The position numbers were made by a program, and so were the translations under genes. A stretch of DNA of 16,518 bases from positions 1 to 16,518 of the forward strand of contig JAHFTU010000016.1 of NCBI GenBank assembly GCA_023269295.1. Reading direction: 5' to 3'. Shown piece after piece: positions 6,641-13,499 of this stretch (within the stretch, counting starts at the first letter, position 1; each line of letters starts with the position of its first letter). A model generated the notes under the pieces. That model ran no database searches. It saw only the letters and a program-made list of their open reading frames with translations, and had not been told where the DNA came from. The DNA is from Candidatus Woesearchaeota archaeon. GTDB taxonomy: Archaea > Nanobdellota > Nanobdellia > Woesearchaeales > UBA10216.

Positions 6641-8428
6641 TCATTCCCAGTGCTTGCTGACAGCAATCTGGTGCGCGGTCATGTATTGCCGTATCATGAA
6701 CTTCCAGTCAGCCAGCGTGGAAACGTGCTTTGCCTCAATCTTGTTCTTGATGCGCTCATCGTTCGAGTAATGGGCAAATGTCGTGAGCACAGCTGCGAGG
6801 CTTTTCACAAAGTCATCATCGGCAACTTCTGAGCGCTTCACTATGAAAACCCCTGGGAACTTTTTCTGCGCAGAGTGCGGTTCCACGTACTTGCCAAAGC
6901 CGGAAAGGTCGGTGGTGACTGAGCATACCCCAAGCGAGGCTGCCTCAAGCGGCGTGTAGCCCCAAGGCTCGTAAAAGCTCGGGAAAACGCCAAGATGCGA
7001 GCCCTGCATGCTCTCGTAATAGTTAAGGTCAAGCAGGCCGTCAGCGCCTGTTAGGTAAATCGGATAGAAAACTACTTTTACCCTGTCCTCGGCTGCGTTG
7101 TTAAGGCCTGCTGCCCTGCAGGCGCTCAGTATCCCATCCTTGTCCTCATCGTAAAGGTCGTGCGTGCTCAAGGGAGGCAATCCATTTTTCTTGAACTTCA
7201 TGACCTTGCGCTTAAGCTCAAACAACGTATCGCTGCTCAGCAGGTCAACATCGGTAATCTTTTTCTGGCTGACAACAGAGGTTACGAGATGCTCCTTCAC
7301 GAACTCAAGGTCATCAACAATAGTGTCCCTGATGTCCTGGAACTGGGTCCTGTTTTCAATGAGCTCGCGCTTTATGCCGCGGATGTTTGCCGGCACCCAA
7401 AGGAACGTGACAATAGTTTTCTTTGACTTTTCAGATTTCAGTGCCTGGTTCAGCTGCCCAAGCGCCCTGATAAACACGTCAATGCCCTTGTTGTGGAACT
7501 CGTACCTTGCAGAAAGGAAATAGTACAGGGTCTCTTCCAAATCAAAAGTGTAGTACGGGAAAAAATAATAGGATGCAAACTCGTTGACTTTTCTTTTCAG
7601 CTGCCTGTGCCGCACAGACGCCTCTTCAAAAGTAGGAAAGTGGCTCATGTTCAGGCCGTTGTGCAGGATAACCTGAGGGGCCTTTTTCAAAAAGTGCTCT
7701 GCCTCCATTGCGGTAATGTCGCTCACTGTTGAGAATACGTCAGCATTTGCCGCAGCAGCTGCCTCGGTCTGGTGCTTTGTGTGAACGCCAAGCTTGTAGG
7801 CCTCCTGCTCAGGGTCAACATGGCCAAGGAAACTGTAAATGTCCATGTTGGCATTCGTTACTGTCCTGCCAAGGGTAGTTGCGTGGGTGGTAAACACTGT
7901 TGCCACTCCTGCCTTCCTGCTGTGAAGGTAAAGAAGCCCCGCTGCCGCAAGCCACTCGTGAAAATGCGCAACGATTTTGCTGCTTTGCTGCGCGGCTGCA
8001 AAGGCCTCAATGAGCCTGCCCGCAGCATAAGCCCAGATTACCGGCTCATCATAGTCAAAGTACTGCGTGTTGAGCGAGTCAATCCTGTAATTGTCCCAGA
8101 GCTCCCTCTTGATTTCGTTCTTCCTTCCTGTAAAGCTTGCAAAATCAATCAGCACAGCCTGCGGCTCAGACTCAACAAGCCAGCTGCCATAATGGCAGAT
8201 TATGCCCTCAGCCTTTAGCTTCTCAAAAACCGGATTGAGCAAGTCCGGCGGGACCTTCTCGCTTAACTCGCCGCCCACCTTGCCGGCAAAGTAAGGGCCA
8301 ACTGCAAAGTAACCAGTATCGTACTGCATCTTCATTGCCGCTGCCTTTGAGCTCAGCACTGTGTAGATGCCGCCGACCTTGTTGCACACTTCCCAGGAAA
8401 CCTCAAAACAGTAATCAGCTGGCTTCAC
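6641..8428 (-). CDS. glycogen synthase, GT3 (eukaryote-like) family
   Basis: A 595-residue glycosyltransferase that extends alpha-1,4-glucan from a nucleotide-sugar donor in the cytoplasm. GT3 marks include EVSWEVCNKVGGIYTVLSSK at the N-terminus (donor-site glycine loop), HFHEWLAAAGLLYLHSRK, FTTHATTLGR, a YEFHNKGIDVFIRAL segment in the middle, and FYEPWGYTPLEAASLG, whose Glu487 and Glu495 match the catalytic E-x7-E pair. A longer frame begins with TTG at 8521, but I choose the GTG at 8428: it has GAGGGG (8438-8443, minus strand) nine bases upstream, and the 31 extra residues do not look like the family. It is shorter than the roughly 700-residue yeast enzymes and lacks their regulatory C-terminal tail. 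It ends convergently with the Cas4-like nuclease and follows the TPR gene. Confidence 0.9.
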   Translation of the reverse strand: MKPADYCFEVSWEVCNKVGGIYTVLSSKAAAMKMQYDTGYFAVGPYFAGKVGGELSEKVPPDLLNPVFEKLKAEGIICHYGSWLVESEPQAVLIDFASFTGRKNEIKRELWDNYRIDSLNTQYFDYDEPVIWAYAAGRLIEAFAAAQQSSKIVAHFHEWLAAAGLLYLHSRKAGVATVFTTHATTLGRTVTNANMDIYSFLGHVDPEQEAYKLGVHTKHQTEAAAAANADVFSTVSDITAMEAEHFLKKAPQVILHNGLNMSHFPTFEEASVRHRQLKRKVNEFASYYFFPYYTFDLEETLYYFLSARYEFHNKGIDVFIRALGQLNQALKSEKSKKTIVTFLWVPANIRGIKRELIENRTQFQDIRDTIVDDLEFVKEHLVTSVVSQKKITDVDLLSSDTLFELKRKVMKFKKNGLPPLSTHDLYDEDKDGILSACRAAGLNNAAEDRVKVVFYPIYLTGADGLLDLNYYESMQGSHLGVFPSFYEPWGYTPLEAASLGVCSVTTDLSGFGKYVEPHSAQKKFPGVFIVKRSEVADDDFVKSLAAVLTTFAHYSNDERIKNKIEAKHVSTLADWKFMIRQYMTAHQIAVSKHWE

Positions 8429-8484
8429 TATTAACTTCCCCTCTTTTTTTGACAAATCCTGAAAGCGGAAACAGCCTGCTTGTG

Positions 8485-8495
8485 TTAATAATACT
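8485..8495 (-). promoter_or_regulatory. possible TATA box for glycogen synthase
   Basis: On the minus strand AGTATTATTAA is a weak TATA-like element. It would start transcription near 8464 and leave a leader of about 36 bases that includes the GAGGGG site. It fits the GTG start at 8428 and not the TTG at 8521, which would lie upstream of the transcript. Confidence 0.3.
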
Positions 8496-8534
8496 TTCTG
8501 TTCCTTGCGCTTTATGAACAAGAATTAGCGTTTA

Positions 8535-9161
8535 CTATTTGCCGGCAATAGACTGGCTTAACTCATAATGCTCCTGTAGAATCTGCTCAACAGCTTTCGC
8601 GTTCTTTTTCGCGTTCGGATAACCAGGCTGTAACTGCTCGGCCTGATTGAACTGCTCAAGGGCTCCTGTCAATTCGCCAATACTGCCGGCTCCATGCCTG
8701 ACTTCGTTTCCAAGGCTCACACCCAAATCAAACCGGTACTGGGCATTCGCAGGGCTTAGCTCCACAGCCTTACTGAAATGGCTGATTGCCCCTTTGAAAT
8801 CGCCCTTATAGAACAGAAGCAGAGCAAGGCTATTATGGGCTGTAACGTATCCAGCATCCGCCTCTACAGCTTTGGTGAACTCCTCCTCAGCCATTTCGAG
8901 GTTTCCTTTCTCATAATAAATGACGCCAAGGTTGTGATGGGCCACTGCGTTGTTACCCATAGTCGAGCTTTTTTCAAACATCATTGCCGCCAAATCAGCC
9001 CTCCCGTGATTGTAGAAATAACTTCCAAGCACAACAAAAGGCGATTTTGAAGCCTCCTGCCTTTGCAAGGGACTGGCGCCAGCCAATGCCGCCAATGAGA
9101 AAAACAGCAAAGCAGCCGCAAGCACCCCAAAACTGCCCCTCATGAACTTAGCAAAATACAT
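8535..9161 (-). CDS. exported TPR-repeat protein
   Basis: A 208-residue protein with an N-terminal signal peptide or anchor (short basic start, then FGVLAAALLFFSLAALAGASP, cleavable near residue 30) followed by tetratricopeptide repeats. Repeats are seen around HHNLGVIYYEKGNLEMAEEEF, AHNSLALLLFYKGDFKGAISHF and YRFDLGVSLGNEV...ALEQFNQA, with typical Ala/Gly/Tyr spacing and acidic or proline-containing turns. TPRs are protein-protein scaffolds, so the partner is unknown; an extracytoplasmic location suggests a role in surface assembly. The ATG at 9161 is chosen over the GTG at 9164 because GAGGGG (9168-9173, minus strand) then has a six-base spacing. A strong TATA box lies 48 bases upstream. 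Confidence 0.82.
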   Translation of the reverse strand: MYFAKFMRGSFGVLAAALLFFSLAALAGASPLQRQEASKSPFVVLGSYFYNHGRADLAAMMFEKSSTMGNNAVAHHNLGVIYYEKGNLEMAEEEFTKAVEADAGYVTAHNSLALLLFYKGDFKGAISHFSKAVELSPANAQYRFDLGVSLGNEVRHGAGSIGELTGALEQFNQAEQLQPGYPNAKKNAKAVEQILQEHYELSQSIAGK

Positions 9162-9208
9162 CACCCACCCCTCTTTTAAATAACCCCTGCATTACATTAT
9201 GCCAGGAA

Positions 9209-9220
9209 TATATAAATATT
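9209..9220 (-). promoter_or_regulatory. TATA box for the TPR gene
   Basis: The minus strand reads AATATTTATATAT, a strong archaeal TATA element placed directly after the stop of the upstream membrane-protein gene. Transcription from near 9188 gives a leader of about 27 bases with the GAGGGG site before the ATG at 9161. The TPR gene therefore probably has its own promoter. Confidence 0.5.
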
Positions 9221-9221
9221 A

Positions 9222-11594
9222 TCATAAACCTCCGCATTGTTCTGAATTAACAGTGCTGTCTTTTTTAGTCTTTCTAACGTATACTATGTACAAAATCAGA
9301 AGCAGGACAGCTGAGGCAGTCATTAACAAGCCAAGGTAAAACTTTTTAGGCTTATACACAAGGACTAAAGTGCCTGTTTCCCCTTGCGGGATTTCTATAA
9401 CGCTGGCAACAACATTGCCGCCCTTTATTTCCAGCCTTTTGCCATTAAAAACAGCTTCCCAATCCTTAAATTGGTAAAAGCGGTCGCTTATTACCAAAAA
9501 TCTGGGATGAGAAGCATTTTCTATTTTCACAGAAACCTTAGTTGGGGTCAGCACAACAGGAACCGGGCTAACATCGTTTTTCGGCAATTCAGAAAACAAA
9601 AAGCTTAAGTTCTTAGTAAGAGGACCCTGCTTGTCGTAGAACGTTTTTAGATTGCCTCCGTCTTTTATTTTAAATGCCAACCAGTCCTGCGTTAAAACGT
9701 AGCGCAATACGCTTTTGTTTTGTTCACTATACAGCTTCAATATTGATTCGGCCTCAGGAGGCAAGTCAACATCTACCATGATAATGGACGCGTATTTTGC
9801 GAGCTCATCAGAAGTGATTCCTTTCAGCTTCTTATTGTCAATTTCCAATACGGCCTGTGACGGGTCAAAATAGTCCTGAAGCATTAGGTCGTATGTCACC
9901 CACATGATGTCGCTATCCACAACCAGGACCGAGCTATTGACGAAATATGCCCTAGGGAGATATCGCTCATTTCTATACAAGTAAACCAGCTTTTTATCGC
10001 ATAATGCACAAGGGGAAAATATCCGCAGCAATGTAAAGCCAGGAACGCGGCCCCTATCAATCATTGCTGGAGAAGCAATGTATTTTACATTTACAATTCC
10101 CCACCACTTGGCAGATTGGCTTAAAGAAATCCCAGCCATTTCATTAAAAGTCACATAACTAAGGAACCACAGATTGCCACTAGTCCATTCACTAAGCTGC
10201 AGCCGGAGAGGAACAGTGTACCTTGAAATGGAGGTGCCAATAAAATTTGTTGGCGTGTCAGCAGTGGGGTAATGAATCCTAAAAATGTCGCTGTCAGAAG
10301 CTACGTACTGAAGTAACGAGTTTTGGCGCAGCTCATCATGGTAAGCCTCAACCGGTGTGGAAGAGTGAATTTTGCCAAAACTGAAAATAACTAATGCAAA
10401 CGTCAGGATGCTTAACAAGCCTGAAAAGGCCATCTGTTTTCGAAAAGAGAGCCTGAAAAGCTTAATTAAGGCTACCGCACCACCAGCTGCAAGAACTGTT
10501 GCGGATAAAGAAAACAATACTAGGGAATTATAGATTTGCCGGGTTGCATTGAGAACAGGAACCGCATAGGCGACCTTAGTCAATGGGCTCCCAACCTCGA
10601 CAAGCACAACTGCCAGTGCTAACAGCCAAAAAAACAGCACGTGAGGCCTTTTCAGGCGCAAGATGCTGGCAAAAACCAAAAGAAGCGCGATAGGGCCCAG
10701 ATAGGCTCTTGACCCTACGCTGAACAGCATGGAACCAGCCATATCTTTGGCCTTAATTTGCGTGTCTTTCCAAATAAAATTTTCCCAAGACAGCTGTCCA
10801 GCTCTTTGAGAAATGTCCTTAATCTCAAGCGAAGGCAATACCTTCACTGCGGAAAAAAGAAAGACGAACAAAACAAGAGCTACGCCAAGGGCTGCAAATT
10901 TTATTACGACTTTGCCTTTAAATTTTTTTATGATGTTCACAAGAAAAAAGAATGTCAGGAAAAACGCAATTCCCAGCGAGGTCCATAAAAAGATTATGCT
11001 GCCTCCTGAGAGAATCTGAAAAGACCATGCAAAAGCCGCCAACAAAGCAAATAACACTACATCTTTAAGGTGCTCTTTTCTCATTGCCTTAAGCACGAAG
11101 AAAAAAACAAGTGGAACCATTGCGCTTGGATAAAAATAGGGCATGAGCTGCAGGGCATATAACATGTTGCCCGTAAACATGTAAATAACAGCCGCAAGCA
11201 GGGCCACACCTCTGCTGCGCTCAAATTCATATGCCAAAAGAAACATGCCAATCCCGGCTATCACCAAATAAGCCAGAAGGCTTAGGTCCAATGCGGTAAC
11301 TGGATTTGGGATAATAATGTAGAGCAGGTTTGCAAAATCAAGCAACGGAGCTTCAGGGCTGGCATACAACGGAAAGCCGCCGGAAACAGTATGCGCCCAA
11401 AAATGCAACGTGTGATGCTCAGCAAAATTCTGATGGATTATTGTGCCAAAGTTAAGAGAAAGGTCAAACTCGCCATACAAGCGGTTATGAATAAAAATGA
11501 AATAGAAGAATACTGCAAACAAAATAATGATGAAGCAATAACGGGCCGAAAGTGGAATAATTTTTAGAAAAGCGCTTTTAACCGTGCTGGGCAT
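9222..11594 (-). CDS. YfhO-like polytopic membrane protein (GT-C type)
   Basis: A 790-residue membrane protein with about eleven transmembrane helices in the first 420 residues, a large soluble region (about 430-750) and a final helix (about 755-778). After the first helix, the loop with GEFDLSLNF has the acidic residues expected near the active site of GT-C glycosyltransferases, and SGGFPLYASPEAPLLDFANLL is typical of YfhO proteins. The C-terminal part has the YfhO-like ISDRFYQFKDWEAVFNGK and VYKPKKFYLGLL segments. YfhO family proteins are linked to glycosylation of cell-wall polymers or lipids, and archaeal members may serve surface-protein glycosylation. The substrate cannot be read from the sequence. 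A TATA box 25-32 bases before the ATG suggests a leaderless transcript. Confidence 0.75.
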   Translation of the reverse strand: MPSTVKSAFLKIIPLSARYCFIIILFAVFFYFIFIHNRLYGEFDLSLNFGTIIHQNFAEHHTLHFWAHTVSGGFPLYASPEAPLLDFANLLYIIIPNPVTALDLSLLAYLVIAGIGMFLLAYEFERSRGVALLAAVIYMFTGNMLYALQLMPYFYPSAMVPLVFFFVLKAMRKEHLKDVVLFALLAAFAWSFQILSGGSIIFLWTSLGIAFFLTFFFLVNIIKKFKGKVVIKFAALGVALVLFVFLFSAVKVLPSLEIKDISQRAGQLSWENFIWKDTQIKAKDMAGSMLFSVGSRAYLGPIALLLVFASILRLKRPHVLFFWLLALAVVLVEVGSPLTKVAYAVPVLNATRQIYNSLVLFSLSATVLAAGGAVALIKLFRLSFRKQMAFSGLLSILTFALVIFSFGKIHSSTPVEAYHDELRQNSLLQYVASDSDIFRIHYPTADTPTNFIGTSISRYTVPLRLQLSEWTSGNLWFLSYVTFNEMAGISLSQSAKWWGIVNVKYIASPAMIDRGRVPGFTLLRIFSPCALCDKKLVYLYRNERYLPRAYFVNSSVLVVDSDIMWVTYDLMLQDYFDPSQAVLEIDNKKLKGITSDELAKYASIIMVDVDLPPEAESILKLYSEQNKSVLRYVLTQDWLAFKIKDGGNLKTFYDKQGPLTKNLSFLFSELPKNDVSPVPVVLTPTKVSVKIENASHPRFLVISDRFYQFKDWEAVFNGKRLEIKGGNVVASVIEIPQGETGTLVLVYKPKKFYLGLLMTASAVLLLILYIVYVRKTKKDSTVNSEQCGGL

Positions 11595-11618
11595 TCACCA
11601 TTGTGCACGAAGCATCAG

Positions 11619-11626
11619 TATAAAAT
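11619..11626 (-). promoter_or_regulatory. TATA box for the YfhO-like gene, leaderless
   Basis: The minus strand reads AAGATTTTATACTG. The expected start, about 26 bases downstream, is near 11596, two bases before the ATG at 11594. This supports leaderless translation; GGTGA right before the ATG is too close to act as a normal ribosome binding site. Confidence 0.45.
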
Positions 11627-11720
11627 CTTTTTCACATGGCAGCAGCGGGCAGCCCTTCACGGCATGGCAGAACGCCAAATTTTAATGCAATCATTCCTCT
11701 GGTGCCGCCCACCCGAAAAC

Positions 11721-11730
11721 TTTAATAATA
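11721..11730 (+). promoter_or_regulatory. possible TATA box for the small lipoprotein gene
   Basis: TTTAATAATA would place transcription start near 11751. The transcript would then include GGTGAG (11766-11771), six bases before the TTG start at 11778. Together with the leftward box at 11619-11626 this makes 11595-11777 a divergent promoter region with no other recognised feature. Confidence 0.35.
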
Positions 11731-11777
11731 CGCCATCGTAGAAACCACATAAATGCGCATAATTGGGTGAGTAAATC

Positions 11778-12164
11778 TTGAGGAACAGGAATTCGGCCTT
11801 TGCTATTTTTTTAATAGTCGTGGTTGTCAGCATACTTATGACAGCGTGTTCTTCCCGCAGTTCTTCTTCCAATTCTCCTGGCAGTTCTCCCGGTATTTCT
11901 GAGGAGAATGCAAAAGAAATAGCAAAACAGTTCATTAAAGAGCGAACAAGGTTTTTTTCCAAAACCGGCAACTACACTGTTAACCTGACAAAGTATGAGT
12001 TTGACAAGGTAACCGTAAACGATACCGGCAGCGCTTACGATGTAAGTTTGCATATTACGGCCGCGCTAGAAAACACTACCAAGGAGAACACACTAATTGT
12101 CACAGTAGATAAAAAGAGCGGTGCAGTTCTACAGGTAAACAGGCGCAGGGTACTGTTCCAATAA
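11778..12164 (+). CDS. small lipoprotein-like protein, PepSY-like
   Basis: A 128-residue protein starting with TTG, supported by GGTGAG six bases upstream and a TATA-like box further up. Residues about 8-24 are a hydrophobic segment ending in ILMTACSS, close to a lipobox with Cys24 as the possible lipidated residue. A low-complexity Ser/Pro/Gly linker follows (about 25-40). The rest, with EENAKEIAKQFIKE, a YDVSLHI strand and TVDKKSGAVLQV at the end, resembles a PepSY-type domain, which is often found in small exported proteins. The role is not known. Archaeal lipoproteins with a less than perfect lipobox occur, but a simple membrane anchor is also possible. Confidence 0.65.
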   Translation: MRNRNSAFAIFLIVVVVSILMTACSSRSSSSNSPGSSPGISEENAKEIAKQFIKERTRFFSKTGNYTVNLTKYEFDKVTVNDTGSAYDVSLHITAALENTTKENTLIVTVDKKSGAVLQVNRRRVLFQ

Positions 12165-12207
12165 CCGAGATAATTGTAACTACTTTTAAATAACAAAAAT
12201 AGAAAGA

Positions 12208-12215
12208 TTTATATT
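12208..12215 (+). promoter_or_regulatory. TATA box of the signal-peptidase-like gene, leaderless
   Basis: AAGATTTATATTTG is a clear archaeal TATA element. Transcription about 26 bases downstream would start at about 12238, right at the ATG at 12239, with no ribosome binding site before it. It also rules out the TTG at 12215 as start, since that codon overlaps the box. Confidence 0.55.
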
Positions 12216-12238
12216 TGAAGGCGTTTTCAACCTGCCTG

Positions 12239-12742
12239 ATGACAGTACGCAGTGCAATCATAGTGGCTGTGTTCACAGCAGTATTCGCAATAGTGGCTCT
12301 GGGCTTAGTTACTGCCCAGTCCAGCGACGGCACGCTGAAAATCACAGGCTTAGCAGTTGGAGGGGCAGCGAACGAGCTACATTCGCCTGCTGACAGAATA
12401 TCTGAAAGCCAGATAAAAGCAACCGACGATGCGGTTGTCATAAAGATAGCGAATGCCGCAATCGGCAGGTTTGAAAGCACTTCCTCCATGAGCCCTTTGC
12501 TGGACAATAAAAGCACCGCCATCCTAATACGGCCGCAGAAAGCTGCGGACATCAATGATGGCGATATAATCGCCTACCAGTCACAGGAGGCTGGCGGCCT
12601 GGTGGCGCACCGGGTCATCCTGACAGGCAGCGACGAGAAAGGGTGGTTCACGGTGGCAAAAGGCGACAATTCAAAGATTAATGACCCGCAAAAGGTCAGG
12701 TTCGGCCAGATAAAATATGTGGTTATTGGCATACTCTACTAA
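12239..12742 (+). CDS. signal peptidase I-like (S26) membrane protein
   Basis: A 167-residue protein with one N-terminal transmembrane segment (about residues 5-26) and a C-terminal S24/S26-type peptidase domain. Motifs in order are TSSMSP with the likely nucleophile Ser83, a DINDGDIIAY strand (104-113), AHRV with His124 as the expected general base (archaeal and ER enzymes use Ser/His rather than Ser/Lys), and KGDNSKINDP with Asp143 and Asp149. Ordinary signal peptidases have the Ser soon after the membrane segment; here about 55 residues intervene, including SPADRISESQIKATDD, which looks like a conserved extra segment in related archaeal proteins. It may be a specialised maturation protease for surface proteins such as the large one downstream, or a distant relative with another substrate. 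The start is set by the promoter position. Confidence 0.75.
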   Translation: MTVRSAIIVAVFTAVFAIVALGLVTAQSSDGTLKITGLAVGGAANELHSPADRISESQIKATDDAVVIKIANAAIGRFESTSSMSPLLDNKSTAILIRPQKAADINDGDIIAYQSQEAGGLVAHRVILTGSDEKGWFTVAKGDNSKINDPQKVRFGQIKYVVIGILY

Positions 12743-12864
12743 ATCTCCTGCCGTCTTATCCCTGCTGGCTATCCTCACTGTTTTATCCCTTACGCCTACT
12801 CTGCTGCATCTATGCTTATGCAAGGGCGGCGCTTTTCTGTTTAAATACTATAAAACGAATACAA

Positions 12865-12987
12865 ATGGTATATAAATCGCTTACATTTGAAGCTATCACA
12901 TTTGCCGCGTTCGCTGTTGTGCTCATAATCTTTCTCTTACTGTTACTTGTAACTGCTGCTTGTATTAATAAAAAGCTTTATAAATAA
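12865..12987 (+). CDS. possible 40-residue single-pass membrane peptide
   Basis: ATG-started frame encoding a polar N-terminus (MVYKSLTFE), a strongly hydrophobic core (FAVVLIIFLLLLLV, about 16-29) and a short basic tail (INKKLYK). The pattern fits a small membrane protein. Against it, no ribosome binding site is seen, TATA-like boxes overlap its 5' and 3' ends, and T-rich DNA yields such hydrophobic stretches by chance. Confidence 0.22.
   Translation: MVYKSLTFEAITFAAFAVVLIIFLLLLLVTAACINKKLYK
12977..12986 (+). promoter_or_regulatory. TATA box of the ribbon-helix-helix / surface protein operon
   Basis: AAGCTTTATAAATAAG is a strong archaeal TATA element. Transcription is expected to begin near 13007, inside the inverted repeat at 13005-13026, with a leader of about 44 bases before the ATG at 13051. 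Confidence 0.55.
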
Positions 12988-13004
12988 GATGCCACAAAAA
13001 GCGT

Positions 13005-13026
13005 CCAATTCGATTACAAAAATTGG
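13005..13026 (+). repeat. inverted repeat at the inferred transcription start
   Basis: CCAATT and AATTGG are exact reverse complements separated by ten bases. The repeat sits at the transcription start inferred from the TATA box and 25 bases before the first ribbon-helix-helix gene. Such proteins bind short inverted or direct repeats, so this is a candidate operator for autoregulation; a weak 5' hairpin is the alternative. Confidence 0.35.
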
Positions 13027-13050
13027 TTCAAAGGCTAAAAGGGCCGAAAG

Positions 13051-13218
13051 ATGAAGAAAATGGGCAAAGAGGTTGAGCTGGTAAATGTCCGCCTGCCCTT
13101 GCCAATTGTGGAGTGGATTGACCTGCTGGTCAAAAAGGGCATCTACAAGAGCCGCTCTGAAGCCATAAGGGACTTCGTAAGGTCCTATGTTCTAAGCCAA
13201 AGGGAGGCCTCCCAATGA
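13051..13218 (+). CDS. ribbon-helix-helix protein 1 (CopG-like)
   Basis: A 55-residue protein. The strand VELVNVRLP (8-16) is followed by two helices, PIVEWIDLLVKKG and SRSEAIRDFVRSYVLSQ, which is the full ribbon-helix-helix DNA-binding fold with the usual S-R-S-E-A-I-R turn. The protein is no longer than the domain itself, so it probably acts as a dimer with no effector domain. The start at 13051 follows GGGCCGAAAG, a poor ribosome binding site; the ATG at 13060 is an alternative. Its stop overlaps the start of the next gene (ATGA). A strong TATA box and an inverted repeat lie upstream, so autoregulation is plausible. Confidence 0.82.
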   Translation: MKKMGKEVELVNVRLPLPIVEWIDLLVKKGIYKSRSEAIRDFVRSYVLSQREASQ

Positions 13219-13499
13219 CAGACATAATGGTAACCATCAGGCTGCCAGCCTCCCTTCTTGAAGAGCTAAAAGTCCTTGCAAAGAGGAACCACTACAGCAC
13301 TGTAAGTGATGCGATAAGAAGCATGCTTCGCCAGAAATGGGAAGAGAATTCTGACCCGCTGAAGTACCAGCTGAGCCACATTACAGGGCTAATCCACCAA
13401 GAGCTAAGGTCAAGCATTGCGAAAAGAAGCGAACAGCGCATTGTTGAGGAAATGAAAAAAGTACAAGAGAAGATCCGCGATGAGCTTAACAAACCATAA
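13215..13499 (+). CDS. ribbon-helix-helix protein 2
   Basis: A 94-residue protein. Residues 3-42 form a second ribbon-helix-helix domain: strand IMVTIRLP, first helix SLLEELKVLAKRN, then TVSDAIRSMLRQKW. Residues 43-94 are a charged helical tail (EELRSSIAKRSEQRIVEEMKKVQEKIRDEL, read here in parts) likely to form a coiled coil for dimer or partner contacts. It overlaps the upstream gene by four bases and the downstream surface-protein gene by twenty, so all three are probably translated from one mRNA. It may form a heterodimer with protein 1 or act as an antitoxin-like regulator, but no toxin gene is adjacent. Confidence 0.85.
   Translation: MTDIMVTIRLPASLLEELKVLAKRNHYSTVSDAIRSMLRQKWEENSDPLKYQLSHITGLIHQELRSSIAKRSEQRIVEEMKKVQEKIRDELNKP

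Larger units (their letters stand above)
12743..13050. other. 308-base intergenic region with several TATA-like boxes
   Basis: The first 90 bases are pyrimidine-rich (CCTGCCGTC, GTTTTATCCC) and may serve termination. TATA-like boxes lie at 12840-12856 (TTTAAATACTATAAAAC), 12868-12877 (GTATATAAAT) and 12977-12986 (TTTATAAATA). A direct repeat ACATTTG occurs at 12883 and 12898. There is one possible 40-codon frame (12865-12987) and an inverted repeat at 13005-13026. No RNA gene was recognised. Confidence 0.5.

Noticed and set aside
7772..8218. Rightward open frame of 148 codons inside the glycogen synthase gene
   Set aside because: It is antisense to a strongly conserved enzyme and encodes a Cys/Lys-rich sequence with no domain; a shadow of codon bias on the other strand.
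11657..11971. Leftward frame of 104 codons in the divergent promoter region
   Set aside because: Most of it is antisense to the small lipoprotein-like gene, which has promoter, ribosome binding site and signal-like features; the frame has none.
12717..12878. Hydrophobic frame of about 53 codons overlapping the end of the signal-peptidase-like gene
   Set aside because: It lies out of frame inside a well-supported gene, has no ribosome binding site and ends in a TATA-like box; the hydrophobic character follows from the T-rich DNA.
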